A stretch of 64,000 bases of DNA from Asterias rubens (taxonomy: Eukaryota; Echinodermata; Asteroidea; Forcipulatida; Asteriidae), in the NCBI RefSeq assembly GCF_902459465.1, contig NC_047076.1:13896146-13960145 (forward strand), given 5' to 3'. Of this stretch, positions 1 to 24,561 are shown in pieces. The notes below the pieces were generated by a model. The model was not told where the DNA came from. It ran no database searches and saw only the letters and a program-made list of their open reading frames with translations. How positions within the stretch are numbered: the first letter of the stretch is position 1; each line of letters opens with the position of its first letter. Both the position numbers and the translations under genes were made by a program.

Positions 1-3000
1 GGTTCTTAAGAGACTGTCTTCAGTTACACCATGGTGTATTTGCCAGGTAGAGTTGGTTCTTAAGAGACTGTCTTCAGTTACACCATGGTGTATTTGCCAG
101 GTAGAGTTGGTTCTTAAGAGACTGTCTTCAGTTACACCATGGTGTATTTGCCAGGTAGAGTTGGTTCTTAAGAGACTGTCTTCAGTTACACCATGGTGTA
201 TTTGCCAGGTAGAGTTGGTTCTTAAGAGACTGTCTTCAGTTACACCATGGTGTATTTGCCAGGTAGAGTTGGTTCTTAAGAGACTGTCTTCAGTTACACC
301 ATGGTGTATTTGCCAGGTAGAGTTGGTTCTTAAGAGACTGTCTTCAGTTACACCATGGTGTATTTGCCAGGTAGAGTTGGTTCTTAAGAGACTGTCTTCA
401 GTTACACCATGGTGTATTTGCCAGGTAGAGTTGGTTCTTAAGAGACTGTCTTCAGTTACACCATGGTGTATTTGCCAGGTAGAGTTGGTTCTTAAGAGAC
501 TGTCTTCAGTTACACCATGGTGTATTTGCCAGGTAGAGTTGGTTCTTAAGAGACTGTCTTCAGTTACACCATGGTGTATTTGCCAGGTAGAGTTGGTTCT
601 TAAGAGACTGTCTTCAGTTACACCATGGTGTATTTGCCAGGTAGAGTTGGTTCTTAAGAGACTGTCTTCAGTTACACCATGGTGTATTTGCCAGGTAGAG
701 TTGGTTCTTAAGAGACTGTCTTCAGTTACACCATGGTGTATTTGCCAGGTAGAGTTGGTTCTTAAGAGACTGTCTTCAGTTACACCATGGTGTATTTGCC
801 AGGTAGAGTTGGTTCTTAAGAGACTGTCTTCAGTTACACCATGGTGTATTTGCCAGGTAGAGTTGGTTCTTAAGAGACTGTCTTCAGTTACACCATGGTG
901 TATTTGCCAGGTAGAGTTGGTTCTTAAGAGACTGTCTTCAGTTACACCATGGTGTATTTGCCAGGTAGAGTTGGTTCTTAAGAGACTGTCTTCAGTTACA
1001 CCATGGTGTATTTGCCAGGTAGAGTTGGTTCTTAAGAGACTGTCTTCAGTTACACCATGGTGTATTTGCCAGGTAGAGTTGGTTCTTAAGAGACTGTCTT
1101 CAGTTACACCATGGTGTATTTGCCAGGTAGAGTTGGTTCTTAAGAGACTGTCTTCAGTTACACCATGGTGTATTTGCCAGGTAGAGTTGGTTCTTAAGAG
1201 ACTGTCTTCAGTTACACCATGGTGTATTTGCCAGGTAGAGTTGGTTCTTAAGAGACTGTCTTCAGTTACACCATGGTGTATTTGCCAGGTAGAGTTGGTT
1301 CTTAAGAGACTGTCTTCAGTTACACCATGGTGTATTTGCCAGGTAGAGTTGGTTCTTAAGAGACTGTCTTCAGTTACACCATGGTGTATTTGCCAGGTAG
1401 AGTTGGTTCTTAAGAGACTGTCTTCAGTTACACCATGGTGTATTTGCCAGGTAGAGTTGGTTCTTAAGAGACTGTCTTCAGTTACACCATGGTGTATTTG
1501 CCAGGTAGAGTTGGTTCTTAAGAGACTGTCTTCAGTTACACCATGGTGTATTTGCCAGGTAGAGTTGGTTCTTAAGAGACTGTCTTCAGTTACACCATGG
1601 TGTATTTGCCAGGTAGAGTTGGTTCTTAAGAGACTGTCTTCAGTTACACCATGGTGTATTTGCCAGGTAGAGTTGGTTCTTAAGAGACTGTCTTCAGTTA
1701 CACCATGGTGTATTTGCCAGGTAGAGTTGGTTCTTAAGAGACTGTCTTCAGTTACACCATGGTGTATTTGCCAGGTAGAGTTGGTTCTTAAGAGACTGTC
1801 TTCAGTTACACCATGGTGTATTTGCCAGGTAGAGTTGGTTCTTAAGAGACTGTCTTCAGTTACACCATGGTGTATTTGCCAGGTAGAGTTGGTTCTTAAG
1901 AGACTGTCTTCAGTTACACCATGGTGTATTTGCCAGGTAGAGTTGGTTCTTAAGAGACTGTCTTCAGTTACACCATGGTGTATTTGCCAGGTAGAGTTGG
2001 TTCTTAAGAGACTGTCTTCAGTTACACCATGGTGTATTTGCCAGGTAGAGTTGGTTCTTAAGAGACTGTCTTCAGTTACACCATGGTGTATTTGCCAGGT
2101 AGAGTTGGTTCTTAAGAGACTGTCTTCAGTTACACCATGGTGTATTTGCCAGGTAGAGTTGGTTCTTAAGAGACTGTCTTCAGTTACACCATGGTGTATT
2201 TGCCAGGTAGAGTTGGTTCTTAAGAGACTGTCTTCAGTTACACCATGGTGTATTTGCCAGGTAGAGTTGGTTCTTAAGAGACTGTCTTCAGTTACACCAT
2301 GGTGTATTTGCCAGGTAGAGTTGGTTCTTAAGAGACTGTCTTCAGTTACACCATGGTGTATTTGCCAGGTAGAGTTGGTTCTTAAGAGACTGTCTTCAGT
2401 TACACCATGGTGTATTTGCCAGGTAGAGTTGGTTCTTAAGAGACTGTCTTCAGTTACACCATGGTGTATTTGCCAGGTAGAGTTGGTTCTTAAGAGACTG
2501 TCTTCAGTTACACCATGGTGTATTTGCCAGGTAGAGTTGGTTCTTAAGAGACTGTCTTCAGTTACACCATGGTGTATTTGCCAGGTAGAGTTGGTTCTTA
2601 AGAGACTGTCTTCAGTTACACCATGGTGTATTTGCCAGGTAGAGTTGGTTCTTAAGAGACTGTCTTCAGTTACACCATGGTGTATTTGCCAGGTAGAGTT
2701 GGTTCTTAAGAGACTGTCTTCAGTTACACCATGGTGTATTTGCCAGGTAGAGTTGGTTCTTAAGAGACTGTCTTCAGTTACACCATGGTGTATTTGCCAG
2801 GTAGAGTTGGTTCTTAAGAGACTGTCTTCAGTTACACCATGGTGTATTTGCCAGGTAGAGTTGGTTCTTAAGAGACTGTCTTCAGTTACACCATGGTGTA
2901 TTTGCCAGGTAGAGTTGGTTCTTAAGAGACTGTCTTCAGTTACACCATGGTGTATTTGCCAGGTAGAGTTGGTTCTTAAGAGACTGTCTTCAGTTACACC

Positions 3001-6000
3001 ATGGTGTATTTGCCAGGTAGAGTTGGTTCTTAAGAGACTGTCTTCAGTTACACCATGGTGTATTTGCCAGGTAGAGTTGGTTCTTAAGAGACTGTCTTCA
3101 GTTACACCATGGTGTATTTGCCAGGTAGAGTTGGTTCTTAAGAGACTGTCTTCAGTTACACCATGGTGTATTTGCCAGGTAGAGTTGGTTCTTAAGAGAC
3201 TGTCTTCAGTTACACCATGGTGTATTTGCCAGGTAGAGTTGGTTCTTAAGAGACTGTCTTCAGTTACACCATGGTGTATTTGCCAGGTAGAGTTGGTTCT
3301 TAAGAGACTGTCTTCAGTTACACCATGGTGTATTTGCCAGGTAGAGTTGGTTCTTAAGAGACTGTCTTCAGTTACACCATGGTGTATTTGCCAGGTAGAG
3401 TTGGTTCTTAAGAGACTGTCTTCAGTTACACCATGGTGTATTTGCCAGGTAGAGTTGGTTCTTAAGAGACTGTCTTCAGTTACACCATGGTGTATTTGCC
3501 AGGTAGAGTTGGTTCTTAAGAGACTGTCTTCAGTTACACCATGGTGTATTTGCCAGGTAGAGTTGGTTCTTAAGAGACTGTCTTCAGTTACACCATGGTG
3601 TATTTGCCAGGTAGAGTTGGTTCTTAAGAGACCTGTCTTCAGTTACACCATGGTGTATTTGCCAGGTAGAGTTGGTTCTTAAGAGACTGTCTTCAGTTAC
3701 ACCATGGTGTATTTGCCAGGTAGAGTTGGTTCTTAAGAGACTGTCTTCAGTTACACCATGGTGTATTTGCCAGGTAGAGTTGGTTCTTAAGAGACTGTCT
3801 TCAGTTACACCATGGTGTATTTGCCAGGTAAGTTGGTTCTTAAGAGACTGTCTTCAGTTACACCATGGTGTATTTGCCAGGTAGAGTTGGTTCTTAAGAG
3901 ACTGTCTTCAGTTACACCATGGTGTATTTGCCAGGTAGAGTTGGTTCTTAGAGACTGTCTTCAGTTACACCATGGTGTATTTGCCAGGTAGAGTTGGTTC
4001 TTAAGAGACTGTCTTCAGTTACACCATGGTGTATTTGCCAGGTAGAGTTGGTTCTTAAGAGACTGTCTTCAGTTACACCATGGTGTATTTGCCAGGTAGA
4101 GTTGGTTCTTAAGAGACTGTCTTCAGTTACACCATGGTGTATTTGCCAGGTAGAGTTTGGTTCTTAAGAGACTGTCTTCAGTTACACCATGGTGTATTTG
4201 CCAGGTAGAGTTGGTTCTTAAGAGACTGTCTTCAGTTACACCATGGTGTATTTGCCAGGTAGAGTTGGTTCTTAAGAGACTGTCTTCAGTTACACCATGG
4301 TGTATTTGCCAGGTAGAGTTGGTTCTTAAGAGACTGTCTTCAGTTACACCATGGTGTATTTGCCAGGTAGAGTTGGTTCTTAAGAGACTGTCTTCAGTTA
4401 CACCATGGTGTATTTGCCAGGTAGAGTTGGTTCTTAAGAGACTGTCTTCAGTTACACCATGGTGTATTTGCCAGGTAGAGTTGGTTCTTAAGAGACTGTC
4501 TTCAGTTACACCATGGTGTATTTGCCAGGTAGAGTTGGTTCTTAAGAGACTGTCTTCAGTTACACCATGGTGTATTTGCCAGGTAGAGTTGGTTCTTAAG
4601 AGACTGTCTTCAGTTACACCATGGTGTATTTGCCAGGTAGAGTTGGTTCTTAAGAGACTGTCTTCAGTTACACCATGGTGTATTTGCCAGGTAGAGTTGG
4701 TTCTTAAGAGACTGTCTTCAGTTACACCATGGTGTATTTGCCAGGTAGAGTTGGTTCTTAAGAGACTGTCTTCAGTTACACCATGGTGTATTTGCCAGGT
4801 AGAGTTGGTTCTTAAGAGACTGTCTTCAGTTACACCATGGTGTATTTGCCAGGTAGAGTTGGTTCTTAAGAGACTGTCTTCAGTTACACCATGGTGTATT
4901 TGCCAGGTAGAGTTGGTTCTTAAGAGACTGTCTTCAGTTACACCATGGTGTATTTGCCAGGTAGAGTTGGTTCTTAAGAGACTGTCTTCAGTTACACCAT
5001 GGTGTATTTGCCAGGTAGAGTTGGTTCTTAAGAGACTGTCTTCAGTTACACCATGGTGTATTTGCCAGGTAGAGTTGGTTCTTAAGAGACTGTCTTCAGT
5101 TACACCATGGTGTATTTGCCAGGTAGAGTTGGTTCTTAAGAGACTGTCTTCAGTTACACCATGGTGTATTTGCCAGGTAGAGTTGGTTCTTAAGAGACTG
5201 TCTTCAGTTACACCATGGTGTATTTGCCAGGTAGAGTTGGTTCTTAAGAGACTGTCTTCAGTTACACCATGGTGTATTTGCCAGGTAGAGTTGGTTCTTA
5301 AGAGACTGTCTTCAGTTACACCATGGTGTATTTGCCAGGTAGAGTTGGTTCTTAAGAGACTGTCTTCAGTTACACCATGGTGTATTTGCCAGGTAGAGTT
5401 GGTTCTTAAGAGACTGTCTTCAGTTACACCATGGTGTATTTGCCAGGTAGAGTTGGTTCTTAAGAGACTGTCTTCAGTTACACCATGGTGTATTTGCCAG
5501 GTAGAGTTGGTTCTTAAGAGACTGTCTTCAGTTACACCATGGTGTATTTGCCAGGTAGAGTTGGTTCTTAAGAGACTGTCTTCAGTTACACCATGGTGTA
5601 TTTGCCAGGTAGAGTTGGTTCTTAAGAGACTGTCTTCAGTTACACCATGGTGTATTTGCCAGGTAGAGTTGGTTCTTAAGAGACTGTCTTAGTTACACCA
5701 TGGTGTATTTGCCAGGTAGAGTTGGTTCTTAAGAGACTGTCTTCAGTTACACCATGGTGTATTTGCCAGGTAGAGTTGGTTCTTAAGAGACTGTCTTCAG
5801 TTACACCATGGTGTATTTGCCAGGTAGAGTTGGTTCTTAAGAGACTGTCTTCAGTTACACCATGGTGTATTTGCCAGGTAGAGTTGGTTCTTAAGAGACT
5901 GTCTTCAGTTACACCATGGTGTATTTGCCAGGTAGAGTTGGTTCTTAAGAGACTGTCTTCAGTTACACCATGGTGTATTTGCCAGGTAGAGTTGGTTCTT

Positions 6001-7576
6001 AAGAGACTGTCTTTAGTTACACCATGGTGTATTTGCCAGGTAGAGTTGGTTCTTAAGAGACTGTCTTCAGTTACACCATGGTGTATTTGCCAGGTAGAGT
6101 TGGTTCTTAAGAGACTGTCTTCAGTTACACCATGGTGTATTTGCCAGGTAGAGTTGGTTCTTAAGAGACTGTCTTCAGTTACACCATGGTGTATTTGCCA
6201 GGTAGAGTTGGTTCTTAAGAGACTGTCTTCAGTTACACCATGGTGTATTTGCCAGGTAGAGTTGGTTCTTAAGAGACTGTCTTCAGTTACACCATGGTGT
6301 ATTTGCCAGGTAGAGTTGGTTCTTAAGAGACTGTCTTCAGTTACACCATGGTGTATTTGCCAGGTAGAGTTGGTTCTTAAGAGACTGTCTTCAGTTACAC
6401 CATGGTGTATTTGCCAGGTAGAGTTGGTTCTTAAGAGACTGTCTTCAGTTACACCATGGTGTATTTGCCAGGTAGAGTTGGTTCTTAAGAGACTGTCTTC
6501 AGTTACACCATGGTGTATTTGCCAGGTAGAGTTGGTTCTTAAGAGACTGTCTTTAGTTACACCATGGTGTATTTGCCAGGTAGAGTTGGTTCTTAAGAGA
6601 CTGTCTTCAGTTACACCATGGTGTATTTGCCAGGTAGAGTTGGTTCTTAAGAGACTGTCTTCAGTTACACCATGGTGTATTTGCCAGGTAGAGTTGGTTC
6701 TTAAGAGACTGTCTTTAGTTACACCATGGTGTATTTGCCAGGTAGAGTTGGTTCTTAAGAGACTGTCTTCAGTTACACCATGGTGTATTTGCCAGGTAGA
6801 GTTGGTTCTTAAGAGACTGTCTTCAGTTACACCATGGTGTATTTGCCAGGTAGAGTTGGTTCTTAAGAGACTGTCTTCAGTTACACCATGGTGTATTTGC
6901 CAGGTAGAGTTGGTTCTTAAGAGACTGTCTTCAGTTACACCATGGTGTATTTGCCAGGTAGAGTTGGTTCTTAAGAGACTGTCTTCAGTTACACCATGGT
7001 GTATTTGCCAGGTAGAGTTGGTTCTTAAGAGACTGTCTTCAGTTACCCATGGTGTATTTGCCAGGTAGAGTTGGTTCTTAAGAGACTGTCTTCAGTTACA
7101 CCATGGTGTATTTGCCAGGTAGAGTTGGTTCTTAAGAGACTGTCTTAGTTACACCATGGTGTATTTGCCAGGTAGAGTTGGTTCTTAAGAGACTGTCTTC
7201 AGTTACACCATGGTGTATTTGCCAGGTAGAGTGGTTCTTAAGAGACTGTCTTTAGTTACACCATGGTGTATTTGCCAGGTAGAGTTGGTTCTTAAGAGAC
7301 TGTCTTCAGTTACACCATGGTGTATTTGCCAGGTAGAGTTGGTTCTTAAGAGACTGTCTTCAGTTACACCATGGTGTATTTGCCAGGTAGAGTTGGTTCT
7401 TAAGAGACTGTCTTTAGTTACACCATGGTGTATTTGCCAGGTAGAGTTGGTTCTTAAGAGACTGTCTTCAGTTACACCATGGTGTATTTGCCAGGTAGAG
7501 TTGGTTCTTAAGAGACTGTCTTCAGTTACACCATGGTGTATTTGCCAGGTAGAGTTGGTTCTTAAGAGACTGTCTT
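1..7576. repeat. 54-bp satellite array (about 140 copies)
   Basis: A head-to-tail tandem repeat of a 54-bp unit fills the left end of the window and continues beyond it. The unit begins GGTTCTTAAGAGACTGTC and contains the 14-bp palindrome TACACCATGGTGTA and the 8-bp palindrome TCTTAAGA. Copies from 1 to about 3630 look identical. After that come single-base or two-base indels (near 3633, 3830, 3951, 4157, 5690, 7047, 7146, 7232) and a recurring C-to-T variant (near 6013, 6553, 6714, 7252, 7413), so variation rises towards the edge with unique DNA. Because 54 is a multiple of 3, one frame stays open for over a thousand codons; I read this as a by-product, not a gene. The array probably lies in a PARD3 intron, since the next exon starts in mid-codon at 8090. 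Confidence 0.97.
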
Positions 7577-8089
7577 GCTATATATTCTATATTACTACAC
7601 CTAATACATATTCATGACCGTGAGTTGAGTTCTCATTGGTCCAATCATCATCACGTGCCAGGTGTTAATTTTGCTAACTCAGGCTTGCTTACATGTCTTT
7701 ACCATACACCGCAAAATAAACCATTTGAGGAAATAAAACCTTGTTCTTAAGAAATATTTGTAACAGTCAAAGTCAATTAAATGAACTCGCTGTTTGAGTC
7801 ACAGGGACGATGGTTGTTAACAGAATTAGTATGCATGTGTAATCGTTGCTTCAGAGTGAAAAGCTAACTTCTTAGCTATCCTTGAGAGTTGATCAAGATT
7901 TGTTGCATCTTGCAGGGTGGGATGACAACTCAAGACTGCTATGTTATTACTGCATGTATAGAGATGTCACATCAGTCACCTAACCTTTTAAACTAAATGC
8001 TTGATTGAACTTTGCGATTTCAGCTTATTTAACCATGATTTGAATGTTAACACTAACTGGCGTTTGTTTTTTGTGTGTGTTTTTGGCAG
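7577..8089. other. Unique intron sequence between satellite and first visible exon
   Basis: AT-rich sequence with no coding signal. It ends in a T/G-rich tract and the acceptor TTTTGGCAG that opens the exon at 8090. I infer that it is the 3' end of a PARD3 intron. Confidence 0.6.
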
Positions 8090-19785
<11,696 letters not shown>

Positions 19786-19820
19786 CGCCAATAACAGTAA
19801 TAAAATATTAACGACACAAT

Positions 19821-20060
19821 GGGTGCGTTCGATTAGCTACCCCATATCGACCCCGGTCTGCCCCCGGTGCATTTGGATAGCTTTGCCGTCATTCCAGGGG
19901 CTCATTCGGTCAGCCCTAAGTGCCCTACTTGTGTAAGGGGTCACTTGGGGCTGCCCTAAGGTGCATGATGTCACCACGAGAGGGCGAGTGTGATCGTTCG
20001 ATTAGCTCTTGTGAGGGGCTCATCAAGGGGTCAACACGGGGAAGCTAATGGAATGCACCC
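19821..20060. mobile_element. 240-bp MITE in the PARD3-like 3' flank
   Basis: Terminal inverted repeats GGGTGCGTTCGATTAGCT and AGCTAATGGAATGCACCC, with a GC-rich middle (GGGGTCACTTGGGGCTGCCC). The ends resemble hAT-type MITEs (inference). It starts 35 bp after the stop codon and so is probably part of the 3' UTR. Confidence 0.75.
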
Positions 20061-22627
20061 AATGTCACTGTAACTCATAAAAGTATCCAGTATACAGTTC
20101 TTACACACATCGGTGTAAGTCGATGTGTTGGAAACCAAATGATATTCTTTATCCCTAATGCAAACTTAAACAATGTCACTGTTATTGATGTTAAGTGCTG
20201 GCCATGCAACTTGTGAGAATCTTCAACAGAATGTTAAAGGATTCTCATGGTAGACTTAAGAACAAGTTTGTTGTGTTGCATCATTACCATGGTGACACTT
20301 TTGCTATGGTTACCGTGAGTTATATTCAATTTATATTAGATCATATTGATCCTATTTGAATTGATTAGGATTAGGGAAAGTTCGATCAGCGACCATTTGT
20401 CAACTACTAGTCACTGTTCAATGGTCACCTTTGCATGCCAGGCAAAATCGCCCAATGGACGACAATAGTCAACTATAGTCCCTTGATAGAACTTGCTCTT
20501 AGTTGTAGCATTGTATTGGCTTTATAATGGGTAGAAACAAGAAGTAACAGTAACACCATGGACTTTGCTGGAAATATTTCTTATATTTTTGCGATACAAA
20601 ACTTGAGGCCGGAATCAACTTCTTTACAACTTGTTACTCTGAAACATTTTTGAGTTTCTGTCTTAGACGTCTCATCATTTGTCCCCTCATTGTCTCATGA
20701 TTTGTCCCATCAAGTTTGTCAGTGAGTTTTCAAATTCAAACAAAGAACTCCTTTATAATAAGTAGGATTTGAAACTTTGGATGGTGGAAGTAAGAGAGTT
20801 TTGCCGCTGCGGTACACCTTGTGAAAATCTCTTTTCAGTGGTGTTAGTTCTAAAAAGCTTAAATGAGATTTTCACAAGTTGTTATTGCAAACCTCTTTTA
20901 GTCCTTTATAATAGCAAATTCAAAATTCTCTTGTAGGTATTTAAAAGGGAAATGTATAAGCCTTAAATGTAGATAGGTGTAGCTTAAGATTATGCAAAAT
21001 GTTTTTAATGTTGAGTTTTATTTGCAGTAATTTTTCAGTTGTTAGCATGCCCAAATATGGTTTATCAAATTAGTTTGTCATGAGTATGATTTCACAATCA
21101 TACTTTGCTCGAAAGTGTTTGTCCTTTAACGTTGATGTACTGGATGTTAAGTTTATAATTAATTGTTTATTTTATTTTTTGGTAAATGAGTACTACTCAC
21201 TTTTAGATACGCAGTTTCTGATTGTGCTTGTGAGATTTTTGAACATGGAGTTAAGTTTGATGGTGACGCTTGATAGGGTGGGAAGAGCTATTTATTCTAG
21301 TCAAAGACCATTATTTACAGCACAGCTCAAATATAGAAGCATTATATATGGCACGCCTGAACATATATGGAGACCGCCAACATATGGCTGGATAGCTCAG
21401 TTGGTAGAGCGCCGGCACTTTAAGCCGGAGGTTGTTGGTTCAAGTCCTGCTCCAGTCAATGTTTCTTTGTTCAAACCCAAAATATGTAAATGCAAAAATG
21501 TAAAGTTATTTAAACCACCATTTTCCAAAGAGTGCCTTGGGAGTTTGCAAACAAATGATTTCTAAACCGAATTGCCTGATGTTCAGAAATAACTTTGTTC
21601 AGAACAGTAACTTGGAAATGTAAAATCCTTACAGGTTTCAAATTCTGCTGTAGGATTTTGTCTTGTTTATTTGTCGTGGTTTTTTTTGGTAGAGACATAC
21701 AGGACATTGTGAAGGAACTGCTCCATTTGTATAATATTTGTATATATTCTTTCATTATTCAATATTTGTTTTAATTGATGAGTATTTATTATTCAGGTAC
21801 ATGTAGTAAATGTTTGATATCTTTTTATTGTTTTGTATGGACTGGCATGATTTGGTCACTAGTGAAGGTCTCTCTCCCCTCAGGCATGTGACTGGCCAGA
21901 AGAGGGCCATATTTTCCCAAAGCCATACCCTCAGAGTCCATAGACGTGCACTAATGACCTTACTGCCACTAATGACCTTACTGCCAGTCCATATTTGTTT
22001 AATACTTGAAAGAACAAATGTTTATGAAGTAAAAGTGGCTTCCTTTCTATGAGGCCAACAAATCTTGATATGAATAATTGAATAATATTGCCAGCAATTA
22101 TTTGCATATTCAGTTCATAAGAAATATAATACTAATGTATGTTGAGCTGTCTGCTATTATCCTTTTAACAATTAGACCGGCATAATATCTGTTTAGTATT
22201 GTAACGATTAGACTCGCATATTTGTTTATTGTATTTTGATTTAATACTGCTATGCTTTCAAATTAATGTTCCCCTTTTTGCTTGTTATTTTCCTCATAGT
22301 GTAAAACAAACCTTGCATGTAAATTACTAACATTTTAACAGTACCTTGCAGTATGGTCAGTCAATTATATAATAGCTCTATAGAGCAATGTTTGTAAATA
22401 GAATGGTAAATTAACATGAAATATTCAATTATTTCTAGGAGTTTCTTAAATCCCAGGTGCTTTGCAAAGAGTATCACTCATCTCTGCACATTTGTTTGTT
22501 TTGCTTCTTGAAAACTGCATTCAAGGACAACTTTATGAATGGTTTCATACAAGATGCAAGTATGAGATTTCCATTGTTCATGTAAAAACTGTGTTACTGT
22601 TTCTCAGTTGCATGAATAACTGCTACT
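20061..22627. other. PARD3-like 3' flank, mostly unique
   Basis: No coding exon recognised. Near 20765-20905 there are words shared with 11270-11380 (AGTAGGATTTGAA, TCTCTTTTCAGTGGTGTTAGTTCT) and an inverted CTTTATAATA, so an old element is likely. The tRNA-like sequence at 21386 lies here. The 3' end of the mRNA cannot be fixed. Confidence 0.5.
21386..21457 (+). tRNA. tRNA-Lys(UUU)-like sequence, probably a SINE head
   Basis: 72 nt fold into a cloverleaf: acceptor GGCTGGA with TCCAGTC, D-arm TAGCTCAGTTGGTAGAGC, anticodon stem CCGGC/GCCGG around the loop ACTTTAA, T-loop TTCAAGT. The anticodon would be UUU (Lys), but position 33 is C instead of the near-universal U, and the T-stem has one mismatch. 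Flanking AGACCGCCAACA and GTCAATGTTTCTTTGTTCAA recur around the tRNA-like cores at 30297, 30565 and 59790. A repeat derived from tRNA is therefore more likely than a working gene. Confidence 0.5.
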
Positions 22628-23013
22628 TTAAAGGCAGTGGACACTGTTGATAGTTACTCAAAATAATTATTAGCATGAAACCTTACTTGGTAACGAGTAA
22701 TGGGGAGAGGTTGATAGTATAAAACATTGTGAGAAACAGCTCCCTCTGAAGTGACGTAGTGTTCGAGAAAGAAGTTATTTTCCACGAATTTGATTTCAAG
22801 ACCTCAGATTTAGAATTTGAGGTCTTGAAATCAAGCATCAGAAAGCACACAACGTCGTGTGACAAGGGTGTTTTTTCTTTCATTATTATCTCGCAACTTT
22901 GATGACCGATTGAGCTCAAATTTCCACAGGTTTGTTATTTCATGCTTATGATGAGATACAGCAAGTGAGAATACTGGTCCTTGAAAATTACCAATAGTGT
23001 CCAGTGTCTTTAA
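22628..23013 (-). mobile_element. Family A MITE, full length, reverse orientation
   Basis: Left TTAAAGGCAGTGGACACTG, right GTGTCCAGTGTCTTTAA, inner palindrome CAAGACCTCA/TGAGGTCTTG intact. Confidence 0.92.
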
Positions 23014-23947
23014 CACTCAAGAATAATTTATCTTTTATTCATCTGGATGAATTTTATACTCAAGAGGTTTGATTTGCATATAATGAATAATTCATCTAAA
23101 AAAAGGGTGAATCTGTTTAAAGACATCCAATTGGATTCATTCATATAGATTAATTTATTCAAAAAGCCCACCTGCCTAAGTTGGTAAAAAGTTAATTGTT
23201 AACATCGTCTATTCCTACCCTTCAGACTTGCTTAGTCTGCGCCTTTCAAAATAATTTTTTAGGAAAAACGAAGTGGGCCATTGTGACATTTCCTCGGTTG
23301 TGAGGTCTTAAATCGTTTTAAAAATATTCATCATACAGCTTTATGATGCACAAATAGATGTCACATTCCATGTTAGATTCAATATTTTCTCTCAAAAAGT
23401 TTTTGAATTCCATGATAATATTTTAAAACTAATAGAAAATTCAACACAATGCACGATATATTCACTTGTGCTTCCCACACATACAGTGTATTTTTTAACA
23501 TGTGGTTTTTGGGGGAATTGAAATGTACTAATTTTTTAAACACATTGTAAAAAGTTATATATAAATGTTTCTATACCTTGCATTTCTAAGACTTGATAAA
23601 TGTTTAAATGACTGGTGGTGAATTGTTGCTGGATAGCGTTTAAGTTGAGCCAGAGTCTCTTAAATTGTTATGCCGCCATTTTTATTTTCCGGTACAGAAG
23701 TTGATGAAAATTAGAATGAGGCTTGTTTCTATATTGAACTGGTGCCTTTCTAAACGTTAATGTTCGATGTTGTATTATGTTGTTTTTAAAATGCATGTGA
23801 TAAATGTATCGGGCCAATGTATTTCATGTCTGTCCAATAGAAATCTGTCTTTAAAAAATCCCCAAGAAGTTTTAAATGTTATTTTTCTAAGATTTACCAA
23901 AATACTGATATTTCATATCATTCCACTGGTAAAAGCATTAATAAGTT

Positions 23948-24037
23948 TCCCCAAACATTTTCCCCCAACATTTTCCCCCAACATTTTCCCCCAACATTTT
24001 CCCCCAACATTTCCCCCCAACATTTTCCCCCCAACAC
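23948..24037. repeat. 13-bp tandem repeat CATTTTCCCCCAA
   Basis: About six copies of a 13-bp unit with small changes in the C run. A strand bias towards C-runs is visible; nothing else is apparent. Confidence 0.85.
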
Positions 24038-24248
24038 AAATCATCAATTCCATACTTTTGAAATTACAATAATTAGAAAGTCTTTATGATTAGAAAGTCT
24101 TTATGAAATACATGACATGTAACTGAAGGTATTGTTCTAGATTTTCTGGTATAATTTTGCCAGTAATCAGGGTATCTTCTTGCTACACCCGAAACAGGTT
24201 AATGATTGCAAGCATCTGAATTGTTTTTCTACCATCACTTTGTATAAC

Positions 24249-24475
24249 ACCCAAACCTAGAATTGCCACAGTCGTGGGTTCGAACCCCACCCAAACCTAG
24301 AATTGCCACAGTCGTGGGTTCGAACCCCACCCAAACCTAGAATTGCCACAGTCGTGGGTTCGAACCCCACCCAAACCTAGAATTGCCACAGTCGTGGGTT
24401 CGAACCCCACCCAAACCTAGAATTGCCACAGTCGTGGGTTCGAACCCCACCCAAACCTAGAATTGCCTAGTAATA
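24249..24475 (+). repeat. 40-bp tandem array of a tRNA T-arm (B box)
   Basis: Five complete copies of a 40-bp unit, each with GTCGTGGGTTCGAACCCCAC, which is the T-arm and internal B-box of the family T tRNA-like repeat, followed by CCAAACCTAG. It ends in the normal 3' part of that repeat (to about 24560, GTGTATGGGTAATAAAC). Confidence 0.9.
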
Positions 24476-24561
24476 TGCCTGTGATATTTGTTCACAGGAC
24501 TCTGGGAAGTGCTGAGTTCACAGTGGTAACACACGTCGGTGTATGGGTAATAAACAAAATT

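Noticed and set aside
1-7576. CRISPR array
   Set aside because: Units are contiguous with no variable spacers, and the genome is eukaryotic.
53-7617. Very long open frames (up to 1209 codons) with an 18-residue repeat in the satellite
   Set aside because: The 54-bp unit is divisible by three and has no stop in one frame. Frames break at each indel, the residues are invariant at the DNA level, and no start context or flanking exon supports a gene.
23767-24072. Frame with PPTFSPNIFPQHFP repeats
   Set aside because: It is a translation of the CATTTTCCCCCAA tandem repeat.
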